A stretch of DNA of 64,000 bases, from positions 4,994,501 to 5,058,500 of the forward strand of contig NZ_CP081299.1 of the NCBI RefSeq assembly GCF_019711195.1. The letters are read 5' to 3'. Below the pieces are notes generated by a model, which was not told where the DNA came from, searched no databases, and saw only the letters and a program-made list of their open reading frames with translations. Positions 8,676 to 16,726 of this stretch are shown in pieces (within the stretch, counting starts at the first letter, position 1; each line of letters opens with the position of its first letter). The stretch comes from Dyadobacter sp. NIV53. GTDB taxonomy: Bacteria > Bacteroidota > Bacteroidia > Cytophagales > Spirosomataceae. The position numbers and the translations under genes were made by a program.

Positions 8676-9620
8676 TTGAAAACCCCTCAAATATCTATTG
8701 TTGCCCCGCTATATAATGAGTCGGAGTCGTTTCCTCTTTTGGTTCAGCGTATCAATGCTTTAATGGATTCCAGCCCGCTGGACATAGAAGTTGTACTGAT
8801 CGACGACGGCAGTAAGGATGATACCGCATTACGGATTCGCCAGCTCGCACTTACAGATGATCGTTATCACGGTGTTTTTTTATCAAGAAATCATGGTCAC
8901 CAGCTTGCCCTTACAGCTGGAATTGCATCGGCACGTGGCAGTGAAGGGTTATTTGTTATAGACGGAGATTTACAGGATCCTCCGGAACTGCTTCCTGAGT
9001 TTTATAAATTATTACAGGAAGGAAATGATGTTGTTTATGCAGTAAGAAAAAAACGCAAAGAAGGCTGGATAAAAAAAACAGGCTATCATCTTTTCTATCG
9101 TTTGCTGCGTTCAATTTCTTATGTTGATATTCCTTTGGACAGTGGTGATTTTGCTTTGATCAGCCGGAGAGTGGTGGATGTCTTAAACAAAATGCCGGAA
9201 GAGAGCCGTTATCTGCGTGGAATGCGCTCATGGATAGGTTTTCAGCAGGCGGGTTTTGAATATGAAAGAGATGCGCGGGCAGCCGGCGAGTCCAAATATT
9301 CTTTCAAACAATTACTGGGACTTGCCTATAACGGGATTTTTAATTTCAGTGAATTCCCAATCAAATTTATGAGCAGAATGGGAATTCTGGCAATCCTGAT
9401 CTCCCTTACTTATTTTATTACCGTAGTCATTAAAAAGCTGTTTTTTGTTCAGGTTGTGGAAGGTTTTACAGCATTACTTTTTGTGATCATTCTGTTCAGC
9501 GGTGTCCAGCTTCTGGCATTAGGCATCATCGGGGAATATGTGCTCAGGATATTTTTTCAGTCTAAAAACCGTCCTTTGTACATCATAAAAGAAGAGATTG
9601 TCAATCGCGAGTTTATCTGA
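8676..9620 (+). CDS. Family 2 glycosyltransferase, DPM1/GtrB-like (second copy)
   Basis: 314 residues, same architecture as the glycosyltransferase at 4525 but clearly divergent, so not a recent duplicate. Landmarks are VAPLYNESESF, LIDDGSKDDT, the metal-binding VIDGDLQDPPEL, LRGMRSWIGF and AGESKYSFKQL. Two C-terminal transmembrane helices and a GEYVLRIFFQSKNRPLYI tail follow. It is predicted to charge a polyprenyl phosphate with a sugar. The start is TTG at 8676; no ATG fits before the PxISIVAPLYNE core. Four bases separate its stop from the ATG of the acyltransferase gene, so those two are co-transcribed. Donor sugar unknown. Confidence 0.87.
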   Translation: MKTPQISIVAPLYNESESFPLLVQRINALMDSSPLDIEVVLIDDGSKDDTALRIRQLALTDDRYHGVFLSRNHGHQLALTAGIASARGSEGLFVIDGDLQDPPELLPEFYKLLQEGNDVVYAVRKKRKEGWIKKTGYHLFYRLLRSISYVDIPLDSGDFALISRRVVDVLNKMPEESRYLRGMRSWIGFQQAGFEYERDARAAGESKYSFKQLLGLAYNGIFNFSEFPIKFMSRMGILAILISLTYFITVVIKKLFFVQVVEGFTALLFVIILFSGVQLLALGIIGEYVLRIFFQSKNRPLYIIKEEIVNREFI

Positions 9621-9624
9621 TCCG

Positions 9625-11093
9625 ATGCTTTTTAATTCAATACAGTTCATCATCTTTTTTATTGTAGTTACGCTGGCTTATTTCAGCTTGTCGTGGCGCG
9701 GGCGCTGGATATTGCTTTTGGCATCCAGCTGCTATTTTTATATGGTTTTCAAGCCGGTCTACATACTGATCCTGTTTGGAACTATCGTTATTGACTATTA
9801 CGCTGGGATTTGGATTGCTAAAACAGAGGACAAAAAACAGCGGACTTTGCTTCTTATTATTAGTCTCATTTCTAATATTGGCATTCTTGCTTTTTTCAAG
9901 TATTACGATTTCGGGAGAGATTCAGTCAATAATATCCTGAACGCACTACATCTGCGTTCCATTATTCCCCCTTGGAAAGATTAATTCCAACGATGATTTC
10001 CCAATGGATGGTCAATGGTGCGGGCCAAGTGATTCTTCCGATAGGCCTGTCGTTTCATACGTTTCAGGCTATGAGTTATACTATTGAGGTATACAGGGGA
10101 AACCAGGCTGCCGAAAAACATTTTGGTATTTATGCACTCTATGTGATGTTTTACCCTCAGCTAGTAGCCGGGCCTATCGAAAGGCCGCAAAATATGCTCC
10201 ATCAGTTTCATTCGTATTTTAAATATGATTTTGAACTGGTAAAGGCCGGGTTGATGCAAATGGCGTTCGGTATGTTTAAAAAAATTGTGATCGCTGACCG
10301 GCTGGCTGAGGTCGTGAACCATGTTTATGATAATCCCGGACAGCAAAATGGTATATCCCTTTTAGTCGCCACAGTATTTTTTGCTTTTCAGATATATTGT
10401 GATTTTTCAGGTTATTCCGATATTGCTATTGGTGCTGCCCGTGTTATGGGTTTTGACCTGATGGATAATTTCCGTTCTCCTTATGAGTCCCGTTCCATAT
10501 CCGAATTTTGGGGAAGATGGCATATTTCGCTTTCTACCTGGTTTCGGGATTATTTGTATATTCCGTTGGGAGGAAACCGGAAAGGCGAATACCGGAAATA
10601 TATGAATCAGTTTATTGTCTTTATGGTCAGTGGGTTATGGCACGGAGCAAGCTGGAATTATGTGATTTGGGGCGGTTTGCACGGCACGTATCAGGTTACA
10701 GCCTCCTTGCGTGATAAATGGATGAAAAATGCAGGTATTTCTATTCCTAAAAATGCTTTTACAAGCCTGTTTGGGACGATATTTACATTTATTCTGGTTA
10801 CCATTGCCTGGGTATTTTTCCGGAATAATCAAGCGCCGGTTCAGCGCTCATTTACAATTTTGCATAAAATGGCCACATTATCGTGGAGTGAACCTTTGAA
10901 TACACCTTTTAATCATATTGAAATGTGGTTTTGTGTTTTCCTGATTTGCTTTCTATTGACGAAGGAACATTACTTTGAGAAAATAGCTACAAAAAATACA
11001 TCTGTGTTTTATGCACTTTTTAGCCTGATCGCTTTTTTGACCTATTTTTTAGGTGTTGTGACAGAAAATCAGTTTATATACTTTCAGTTTTAA
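9625..11093 (+). pseudogene. MBOAT-family O-acyltransferase (AlgI-like), split by a one-base frameshift
   Basis: Membrane-bound O-acyltransferase, expected to acylate an extracytoplasmic glycan or lipid. The first frame (9625-9984) begins with the classic MLFNSIQFIIFF start and ends PPWKD at a stop. The second frame (9972-11093) resumes at LERLIPTMISQWM and holds the catalytic half, including PIGLSFHTFQAMSY, GFDLMDNFRSPYESRSISEFW, WRRWHISLS-like GRWHISLSTWFRDYLYIPLGG, and GLWHGASWNYVIWGG with the conserved His. The break is at a run of five C (9967-9971). With six C the protein would be intact at about 489 residues, normal for AlgI relatives. It may be a true mutation, a slippery phase-variable site or a sequencing error. 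No AlgJ/AlgX-like partner is in the window. Confidence 0.85.
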
Positions 11094-11199
11094 TAAATCA
11101 CTGGTGCAAGACAAAAACATTTGTTTGCAAATTTTTGTTATTTCAATTCAAAAGGCAGCTGATATAGTAGCTTTTAAATTATAATTTAGTCTAATAATT

Positions 11200-11580
11200 A
11201 TGTACGAAGTTACATCTGACAACCGGTTAAAAAGTCTTATAGTAGTAGGTGACCGCGTTTTGATCCGGCCCAAAAATCCGAATGAGCGTACTAACAGCGG
11301 CTTGTATCTGCCGCCTACAGTTACTGAAAAAGATCAGGTTCAAAGCGGTTATGTAATTAAAGTAGGGCCAGGTTATCCTATTCCTGTTGCTACCGAAGAT
11401 GAGCCATGGAAAGAAACAGAAGAAAAAGTAAAATATATGCCTTTGCAATCCAAGGAAGGGGATATTGCTATTTATCTGCAACGCAGTGCTATTGATCTGG
11501 AATACGATGGTGAAAAATATGTGATTGTTCCGCAGGCTTCTATTTTAATGCTCGAACGTTCGGAAGATCTGTTTGATTAA
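11200..11580 (+). CDS. GroES-like co-chaperonin domain protein
   Basis: 126 residues. The cpn10 fold is recognisable from VVGDRVLIRPKNPNERTNSGLYLPP through SGYVIKVGPGYPIP to the C-terminal YVIVPQASILMLE. It is longer than typical GroES (about 95 residues) because of an insertion of roughly 25 residues (EDEPWKETEEKVKYMPLQSKEG). The mobile loop that contacts GroEL is replaced by TNSGLYLPPTVTEKDQ, which is close to the normal loop, so chaperonin binding is possible. No groEL is adjacent, so this is probably a second, solitary GroES paralogue; the main groESL operon should be elsewhere. It is flanked by an acyltransferase and an aldo/keto reductase with no clear link. Confidence 0.82.
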   Translation: MYEVTSDNRLKSLIVVGDRVLIRPKNPNERTNSGLYLPPTVTEKDQVQSGYVIKVGPGYPIPVATEDEPWKETEEKVKYMPLQSKEGDIAIYLQRSAIDLEYDGEKYVIVPQASILMLERSEDLFD

Positions 11581-11666
11581 TTTCTGATTCTTAAACAGTT
11601 ATAAATCATGGCTTTATACTTAGCCAAAAAGGTTAATCGCTAAAAGCCAATACCTAACCACAGAAA

Positions 11667-12689
11667 ATGAAATATAAATTTCTTGGAAATACCGGCGTAC
11701 TGGTTTCCGAGCTTTGTTTTGGCACCATGACGTTCGGAGGCGATGGTTACTGGGAAGCTATCGGAAAGCTGCAGCAGGAAGAAGGTACTGCATTGGTGAA
11801 AACGGCCTGGGAAAGCGGCATTAATTTCTTCGACACTGCTAATGTTTATTCCTACGGAAAGTCGGAGGAAATTCTTGGCCAGGCAATCAAAGATCTGAAT
11901 ATCAAAAGAAGCGAAGTAGTAATTGCTACCAAAGCAAGAGGCCGGATGGCGGCTGGTGCAAATCAGATCGGGTTATCAAGATTACATATCATGGATTCTG
12001 TAAATGAAAGTCTGCAAAGGCTGGGAACGGACTATATTGATCTGTTTTATATTCATGGTGTTGATAAGGAGACATCGCTTGAAGAAACAATGCGCGGCCT
12101 GGAAGATATTGTCCGTTCCGGTAAAGTAAGATATCTGGGTGTGAGTAATCATGCTGCCTGGCAAATTATGAAAGCGAACGGAATAGCTGATAAAAATGGC
12201 TGGACTCGTTTTGTGGCTTGTCAGCATTATTACTCTATTGCCGGCCGTGATCTGGAAAGGGAACTGATACCAATGATGCAGGATCAAAATCTGGCGTTAA
12301 TGCCCTGGAGTCCGCTGGCAGGTGGCTTTCTTTCAGGAAAATACACACGGAATAATGAAACGTCTGGTGATAACCGTCGCGATAATTTCGATTTTCCTCC
12401 TGTTGACAAAGACAAAGCATACGATATAATTGAAGTAATTCAGCCTATTGCCGAAGCTCATTCAGTTTCTGTTGCACAAATAGCCTTGGCATGGCTACTG
12501 CATCAGAAAGCCGTAACAAGTGTAATTATCGGTGCTAAAAAGCCTGACCAGCTAACCGATAATATTGCTGCCACTTCGGTGGTGCTAACGGAAGAAGATC
12601 TGACAAAATTAAATGGAATAAGTGCTCTGAAAGCAGAATATCCGGCCTGGATGCTGGAGCGCCAGGCCAGGGACAGGATACCGCAATAG
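11667..12689 (+). CDS. Aldo/keto reductase
   Basis: NAD(P)H-dependent oxidoreductase of the AKR superfamily, 340 residues, cytoplasmic (alpha/beta)8 barrel. The sequence starts MKYKFLGNTGVLVSELCFGTMTFGG. Catalytic landmarks are FFDTANVYSYGKSEEILG (Asp and Tyr), VVIATKARG (Lys), and DLFYIHGVDKETSLEETM (His). The C-terminal cofactor segment is VTSVIIGAKKPDQLTDNI. It is closest in style to the YajO/Tas/AKR11-13 group that reduces sugar-derived or reactive aldehydes. Substrate unknown. It is followed by a good intrinsic terminator, so it is a transcription-unit end. Confidence 0.93.
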   Translation: MKYKFLGNTGVLVSELCFGTMTFGGDGYWEAIGKLQQEEGTALVKTAWESGINFFDTANVYSYGKSEEILGQAIKDLNIKRSEVVIATKARGRMAAGANQIGLSRLHIMDSVNESLQRLGTDYIDLFYIHGVDKETSLEETMRGLEDIVRSGKVRYLGVSNHAAWQIMKANGIADKNGWTRFVACQHYYSIAGRDLERELIPMMQDQNLALMPWSPLAGGFLSGKYTRNNETSGDNRRDNFDFPPVDKDKAYDIIEVIQPIAEAHSVSVAQIALAWLLHQKAVTSVIIGAKKPDQLTDNIAATSVVLTEEDLTKLNGISALKAEYPAWMLERQARDRIPQ

Positions 12690-12725
12690 TTTGAATGATA
12701 GGAAATTATTAGATTTTACTATTAC

Positions 12726-12760
12726 AAAAAGCAGCTGAATCTGGCTGCTTTTTGTTTTTT
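12726..12760 (+). terminator. Rho-independent terminator after the aldo/keto reductase
   Basis: A 10-bp perfect stem (AAAAAGCAGC at 12726-12735 with GCTGCTTTTT at 12744-12753) and an 8-base loop are followed by GTTTTTT. It sits 37 bases after the stop codon. Confidence 0.85.
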
Positions 12761-12784
12761 GAATACATACTTTAAAGCTTGGCA

Positions 12785-13261
12785 ATGATATATTTTATAT
12801 GGTCTCTTCTAAATTTGGGCGCACTGGTCTGGTTCCTCTTCATTTGTTTTAGTATTCTGAAATTGGTCAGGGAAAGTCTCGGGATGATATCTACGGTGCT
12901 TTTTATCATATGTTGCCTGTCATTTATCAAAGGATTGGTCGCTAATAAACAACAGGAATTTTATGCAGATCCGGAAGTAAAAGGTCAAACCGTAGAAACT
13001 GAGAATATTCAGACAGCACTGTTTTATAATACCGATCTGCTTTACGTTTACGCCAAAGATTCCCTTTCAAAAGAAGTAAATGCGGTTACTGTAAAAAACG
13101 GCCTTGTTATTGGACACGACTGGAAACCAGTTCTCACCAAGATGTATTTTAAAGACGGGAAATTCCATTATACGGCAAGTGGAATTCATGAATGGCAGTT
13201 TCTTGGATTAACATTGCATAGCGTTCCGGAGGAATTCAAAGGAACAATTCAAACGAAATAA
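12785..13261 (+). CDS. Hypothetical membrane-anchored protein
   Basis: 158 residues from the ATG at 12785; a TTG two codons earlier is an alternative. Two hydrophobic helices (about residues 3-28 and 35-52) are followed by a soluble, beta-rich C-terminal domain of about 105 residues (QTALFYNTDLLYVYAKDSLSKEVNAVTV and on). That domain is probably outside the cytoplasm. I do not recognise a family. It lies between a terminator and the helicase gene (46 bases ahead), which has its own promoter-like element, so it may be monocistronic. Confidence 0.6.
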   Translation: MIYFIWSLLNLGALVWFLFICFSILKLVRESLGMISTVLFIICCLSFIKGLVANKQQEFYADPEVKGQTVETENIQTALFYNTDLLYVYAKDSLSKEVNAVTVKNGLVIGHDWKPVLTKMYFKDGKFHYTASGIHEWQFLGLTLHSVPEEFKGTIQTK

Positions 13262-13294
13262 TTTGTGTGGCAATGAATTAGCCATGGAACCCAG

Positions 13295-13302
13295 TACCTT
13301 TG
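13295..13302 (+). promoter_or_regulatory. Putative -7 element directly before the helicase gene
   Basis: TACCTTTG matches TAnnTTTG and lies only five bases before the ATG at 13307. If used, the message would be almost leaderless. No convincing -33 element at the usual spacing, so confidence is limited. Confidence 0.4.
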
Positions 13303-13306
13303 CAAA

Positions 13307-14629
13307 ATGTCAAATCAGGAAAATTTAGAAACTACCCTTTCGGCGCTTGGAATTACTGCACTAAATGAAATGCAGCAGCAAGCCAATACAGCGATTCAGG
13401 ATAACAACGAAGTATTATTACTTTCACCAACAGGATCAGGCAAAACGATTGCTTTTTTGTTGCCTATATTATCTCTTTTAAAAGCAGATGTTGATCAGGT
13501 GCAATGCCTGATTATTGTTCCGGCAAGAGAGCTGGCATTGCAAATTGAGCAGGTGTGGCGTAAAATGTCAACTGGTTTTAAAGTAACGTGCTGTTATGGA
13601 GGACACGATATGCAGACTGAAATCCGAAGTCTTTCTGAACCGCCTGCTTTGTTGATCGGAACACCGGGACGACTTCTGGACCACATGCACAGGCAGTCAT
13701 TTTCATACCGAAGCATATTTACACTGGTGCTCGATGAATTTGACAAATCCCTGGAATTGGGTTTTCAGGAAGAAATGGAAGAAATTGTCAACAACCTCCG
13801 TAACATAAAAAAGAAAATTCTGGTATCAGCAACAGCCGGCCCAAAAATTCCTGGATTTGTCAGGTTTCAGAATCCGGCTGAAATTGATTTTATCACAAAC
13901 CGCAATGAAAAGAGTGGTCTGACTGTTGTTCAGGTTTTGTCTGAGGACGGTGATAAAATGGATACACTTGTCAAGCTTCTGAGTTATCTGGGCAATGAAT
14001 CTACCATGATTTTCTGTAATCTGAGAGATTCAGTTGAGCGTATCAGCGCGGTTTTAAAAGAAGAAGGAATTGAGTGCGCATTTTTTCATGGTAAACTGGA
14101 ACAGGAAGACCGCGAACGTACATTGATCCGTTTTCGCAATGGTTCTGTATTGTTTCTGGCTGCAACCGATCTGGCTGCAAGAGGATTGGATATTCCTGAT
14201 ATGAAACATGTGATCCATTTTGAGTTGCCAATGAAAGGGGATGAATTTACACATCGCAACGGCCGTACTGCACGTATGCTTACTGAGGGAACCGCGTATG
14301 TTCTGATGAGTAATGAAGAAAGGTTGCCGGAATATATCAAACCGAAACCTCAGATACTTGAACTTCCCGGCAGGCTAAAATTGCCGCCAGCTTCGGTCTG
14401 GACTACAATTTATATCAGCGGAGGAAAGAAAAACAAGCTTAATAAAATGGACATTGTAGGTTTTCTGATACAAAAAGGAAAACTGGAAAAACAGGACCTT
14501 GGCCTGATTGAAGTAAAGGATAATATTTCTTTTGCTGCCGTAAGTAAAAGTAAAGTAAAACCGATGCTGAGCCTGATCGCAGAAGAAAAAATGAAAGGGA
14601 AGAAGTTTAAGATTGAAGTAGCAAGATAA
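13307..14629 (+). CDS. DEAD-box ATP-dependent RNA helicase, DbpA-like
   Basis: RNA helicase of 440 residues, probably acting in ribosome assembly or RNA turnover. The motifs in order are Q-motif LNEMQQQA, Walker A SPTGSGKT, Ia PARELALQ, GTPGRLLD, motif II as DEFD in place of DEAD, motif III SATAG (usually SAT), motif IV MIFCNL, ARGLDIP, and motif VI as HRNGRTAR (usually HRIGRTGR). The last 75 residues (TTIYISGGKKNKLNKMDIVGFL and on) match the DbpA-type RNA-binding domain, which in E. coli binds 23S rRNA hairpin 92. The variant motifs II and VI are conservative, so activity is expected. A strong hairpin follows the stop. Confidence 0.9.
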   Translation: MSNQENLETTLSALGITALNEMQQQANTAIQDNNEVLLLSPTGSGKTIAFLLPILSLLKADVDQVQCLIIVPARELALQIEQVWRKMSTGFKVTCCYGGHDMQTEIRSLSEPPALLIGTPGRLLDHMHRQSFSYRSIFTLVLDEFDKSLELGFQEEMEEIVNNLRNIKKKILVSATAGPKIPGFVRFQNPAEIDFITNRNEKSGLTVVQVLSEDGDKMDTLVKLLSYLGNESTMIFCNLRDSVERISAVLKEEGIECAFFHGKLEQEDRERTLIRFRNGSVLFLAATDLAARGLDIPDMKHVIHFELPMKGDEFTHRNGRTARMLTEGTAYVLMSNEERLPEYIKPKPQILELPGRLKLPPASVWTTIYISGGKKNKLNKMDIVGFLIQKGKLEKQDLGLIEVKDNISFAAVSKSKVKPMLSLIAEEKMKGKKFKIEVAR

Positions 14630-14635
14630 GTTTGC

Positions 14636-14671
14636 ATCAATAGTCCGGGGTTAAAATTCCGGGCTATTGAT
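14636..14671. terminator. Shared hairpin terminator between convergent genes
   Basis: A 13-bp stem (ATCAATAGTCCGG at 14636-14648 with CCGGGCTATTGAT at 14659-14671, one G-T wobble) lies between the helicase (+) and the DUF2752 gene (-). It could end both transcripts; T runs are weak on either side. Confidence 0.65.
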
Positions 14672-14672
14672 A

Positions 14673-15029
14673 TTAAACAATATTTCTGAAAATCGTAAAA
14701 CTTAATACGATTATCGCAGTACTGATCCTGACATCATTTCTGCGAAGCCATTGATAGGAAGGCTGCTGTTGGGATAACTCAGAAAATAAAATATATCCAA
14801 AAAGTAAAACTACCGGAAAAACCAAGGCATTTAAATGCAACGCTTGCCGGAAATTCCCGTGCAGCAACTGATGGAATGCACGCTGCCCTCCGCAGCCCCA
14901 GCAATCCCAACCGGTCGCCGCCTTTAACAAACAGGGCAGGCCAAAGTTGGAAATGGTTGGATCAATCACATAATAAACCAGGATTAATGCTGATGCTACA
15001 AAAGCAATAAGTCCGTTTTTTATTGACAT
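14673..15029 (-). CDS. DUF2752 small membrane protein
   Basis: 118 residues with three hydrophobic helices (about residues 6-22, 62-82, 97-115). The family signature is clear: CLLKAATGWDCWGCGGQRAF followed by QLLHGNFRQALHLNALVF, that is a G-x-x-C-x-x-C-G-x-x-R-A motif and a small helix. DUF2752 has no established biochemical role. The Cys pair is conserved across the family and may bind metal or form a disulfide. It is directly downstream of the RDD protein on the same strand (31 bases), a pairing that suggests one transcript. Confidence 0.85.
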   Translation of the reverse strand: MSIKNGLIAFVASALILVYYVIDPTISNFGLPCLLKAATGWDCWGCGGQRAFHQLLHGNFRQALHLNALVFPVVLLFGYILFSELSQQQPSYQWLRRNDVRISTAIIVLSFTIFRNIV

Positions 15030-15060
15030 TATCGTGTTAAATAAACAGCATTCATTGTTA

Positions 15061-15516
15061 TCAGCTGCGAATTACAAAATCCTTTACAGCAAGATCATGA
15101 AGAGCCTGTTCCTTGTCGTTAAATAAAGGCCATAGCCATAGCAGGATACATAATTGGGACGATACATATTTTATCAGCGTCCTGCCGATTGCAGCACCTA
15201 ATGTCAATCTTAGTCCGGCTTCATCCACGACCTTGATTTTCATCAGCATTTTTCCAAATGTAGCCTGCTTTGCAGAACTGATCATTAATACTTCGTATAC
15301 AACCGGCCCTACAAATGCAAACAATAGAAGGGGCAAAATGGCCAGACCGGCAAACAATGCACTGATATCACTGGGGTCGTCCACGTTCATACCGGAGAAA
15401 ATACTAAAACCAAAAATGGGCATTGCAATGATGGATACGGCAAACCCGACAATAATGACATCAATAATCTGGGCAATGATTCGATTGCCATATCCGGCGA
15501 AGGTAAAATTGAGCAT
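15061..15516 (-). CDS. RDD-family membrane protein
   Basis: 151 residues from the ATG at 15516, which begins MLNFTFAGYGNRIIAQIIDV. The frame extends 22 codons further upstream to 15582, but that part is polar and unlike the family. Three or four helices are seen. The GNRIIAQIIDVIIV segment carries the R...D of the RDD signature, and GKMLMKIKVVDEAGLRLT with GRTLIKYVS completes the family pattern. RDD proteins are small inner-membrane proteins of unclear role, some implicated in ion exchange. Likely co-transcribed with the downstream DUF2752 gene. Confidence 0.85.
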   Translation of the reverse strand: MLNFTFAGYGNRIIAQIIDVIIVGFAVSIIAMPIFGFSIFSGMNVDDPSDISALFAGLAILPLLLFAFVGPVVYEVLMISSAKQATFGKMLMKIKVVDEAGLRLTLGAAIGRTLIKYVSSQLCILLWLWPLFNDKEQALHDLAVKDFVIRS

Positions 15517-15656
15517 TGTGTAAGTATTTAAGTAGTGAAGGATTGATTGTCTGTAAATTAAGGATAAAGGTTTAATTTTCAAGAACCTAATAGCTTATCA
15601 AAGAATATATTTAAATTTTTTTCAGTGCGAAATGACTAGGTTCGCATTTTAAACCC

Positions 15657-16604
15657 ATGATTAGTAATCTTAATATGAAAAACTTCCTCATTTTGCTCAC
15701 GATGATTTTGATAAGCCACATTTCTGTTGGCCAGAAAAACGTGTCAGTAACCATTGATGATGTGCCAAATGTGTGGTTGTACGAATCTGATGGTTATTCC
15801 TCCGGCTTACTTAAAAAACTCGATTCCCTGCATTTGCCCATTGCAATATTTATCAACGAAGGAAATCTTCAGCAAACGAAAGCAGTTTCAAAAAATGAAG
15901 AACTTCTGAAAGAATGGATTCTGAAAGATTACATCACGGTCGGCAATCACAGTTATTCTCATCAAAACTATGGTGATATCGGGTTTGAAAAGTTTACAGA
16001 CGATGTATTAAAAGGAGAAAAAACAACGAAGCGGTTTTTGAAAGGCTCAGGAAAAACAATGGAATATTTTCGGTTTCCATTTAACAGTTTGGGAAAAGAC
16101 AGCCTTGAACATGAACGGATACTGCAATTTTTAGCTGATAAAAAATACATTTCAACTCCGTTTACTGTAGAAAGTGAAGATTGGATGTATGCTGAACTAT
16201 ATAACAGGGCATTAAGAGAGAAAGACAATAAATCAGCTGAAATGATCGGCAGCCAATACGTAGAAATGACAATAAAGTTTTTCGATTACTTTGACAGCCT
16301 GGCTATTGGTATATACGGACGGTCTGTAAGTCAGATATATTTGTGTCATGACAGCAAATTGAATACAGATTACCTACCTGAAATAATTCAAAAACTAAAA
16401 GAAAAAAAGTACCGGTTTGTAAGTCTGAAAGATGCTATGAGCGATTCGGTTTATAAATCAATAGATTATTTTAAGGGAAATAATGGCATTTCATGGTTAT
16501 ACCGATGGATGAAGGATGCTGAAAAGCGACGTGCTGCCATGCGTGCTGAACCTTCGAATCCAAAGATTCATAAGGCTTTTGAAGAAATGAATAAGGTTAA
16601 ATAA
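15657..16604 (+). CDS. Polysaccharide deacetylase family protein (NodB-like), exported
   Basis: 315 residues. A hydrophobic leader ends near SHISVGQ; an alternative start is Met7 at 15675. The mature part is a carbohydrate-esterase-4-type NodB domain. VSVTIDDVPNVW gives the catalytic Asp and metal-binding Asp, and VGNHSYSHQNYG gives the H-S-x-x-H metal ligands. MEYFRFPFN is the Arg-containing motif 3, and IYLCHDSKLN supplies the later His. It should remove N- or O-acetyl groups from an extracellular or periplasmic glycan. The last 60 residues are a charged tail. It stands alone between divergent and unrelated genes, so its substrate is unknown. Confidence 0.88.
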   Translation: MISNLNMKNFLILLTMILISHISVGQKNVSVTIDDVPNVWLYESDGYSSGLLKKLDSLHLPIAIFINEGNLQQTKAVSKNEELLKEWILKDYITVGNHSYSHQNYGDIGFEKFTDDVLKGEKTTKRFLKGSGKTMEYFRFPFNSLGKDSLEHERILQFLADKKYISTPFTVESEDWMYAELYNRALREKDNKSAEMIGSQYVEMTIKFFDYFDSLAIGIYGRSVSQIYLCHDSKLNTDYLPEIIQKLKEKKYRFVSLKDAMSDSVYKSIDYFKGNNGISWLYRWMKDAEKRRAAMRAEPSNPKIHKAFEEMNKVK

Positions 16605-16726
16605 GATTATAAACATATTCATATCTGACATTTAACCGGCTACATTAAAATTTTTCGTCAAAATTAAAATTTAATGAGTTTTATTAATTTACTTTGCAGT
16701 ACAAAGTACTTTTAAATAATAACTCT

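Noticed and set aside
10508..10714. Alternative plus-strand frame inside the MBOAT gene
   Set aside because: Lies within the catalytic half, which is supported by family motifs in the other frame.
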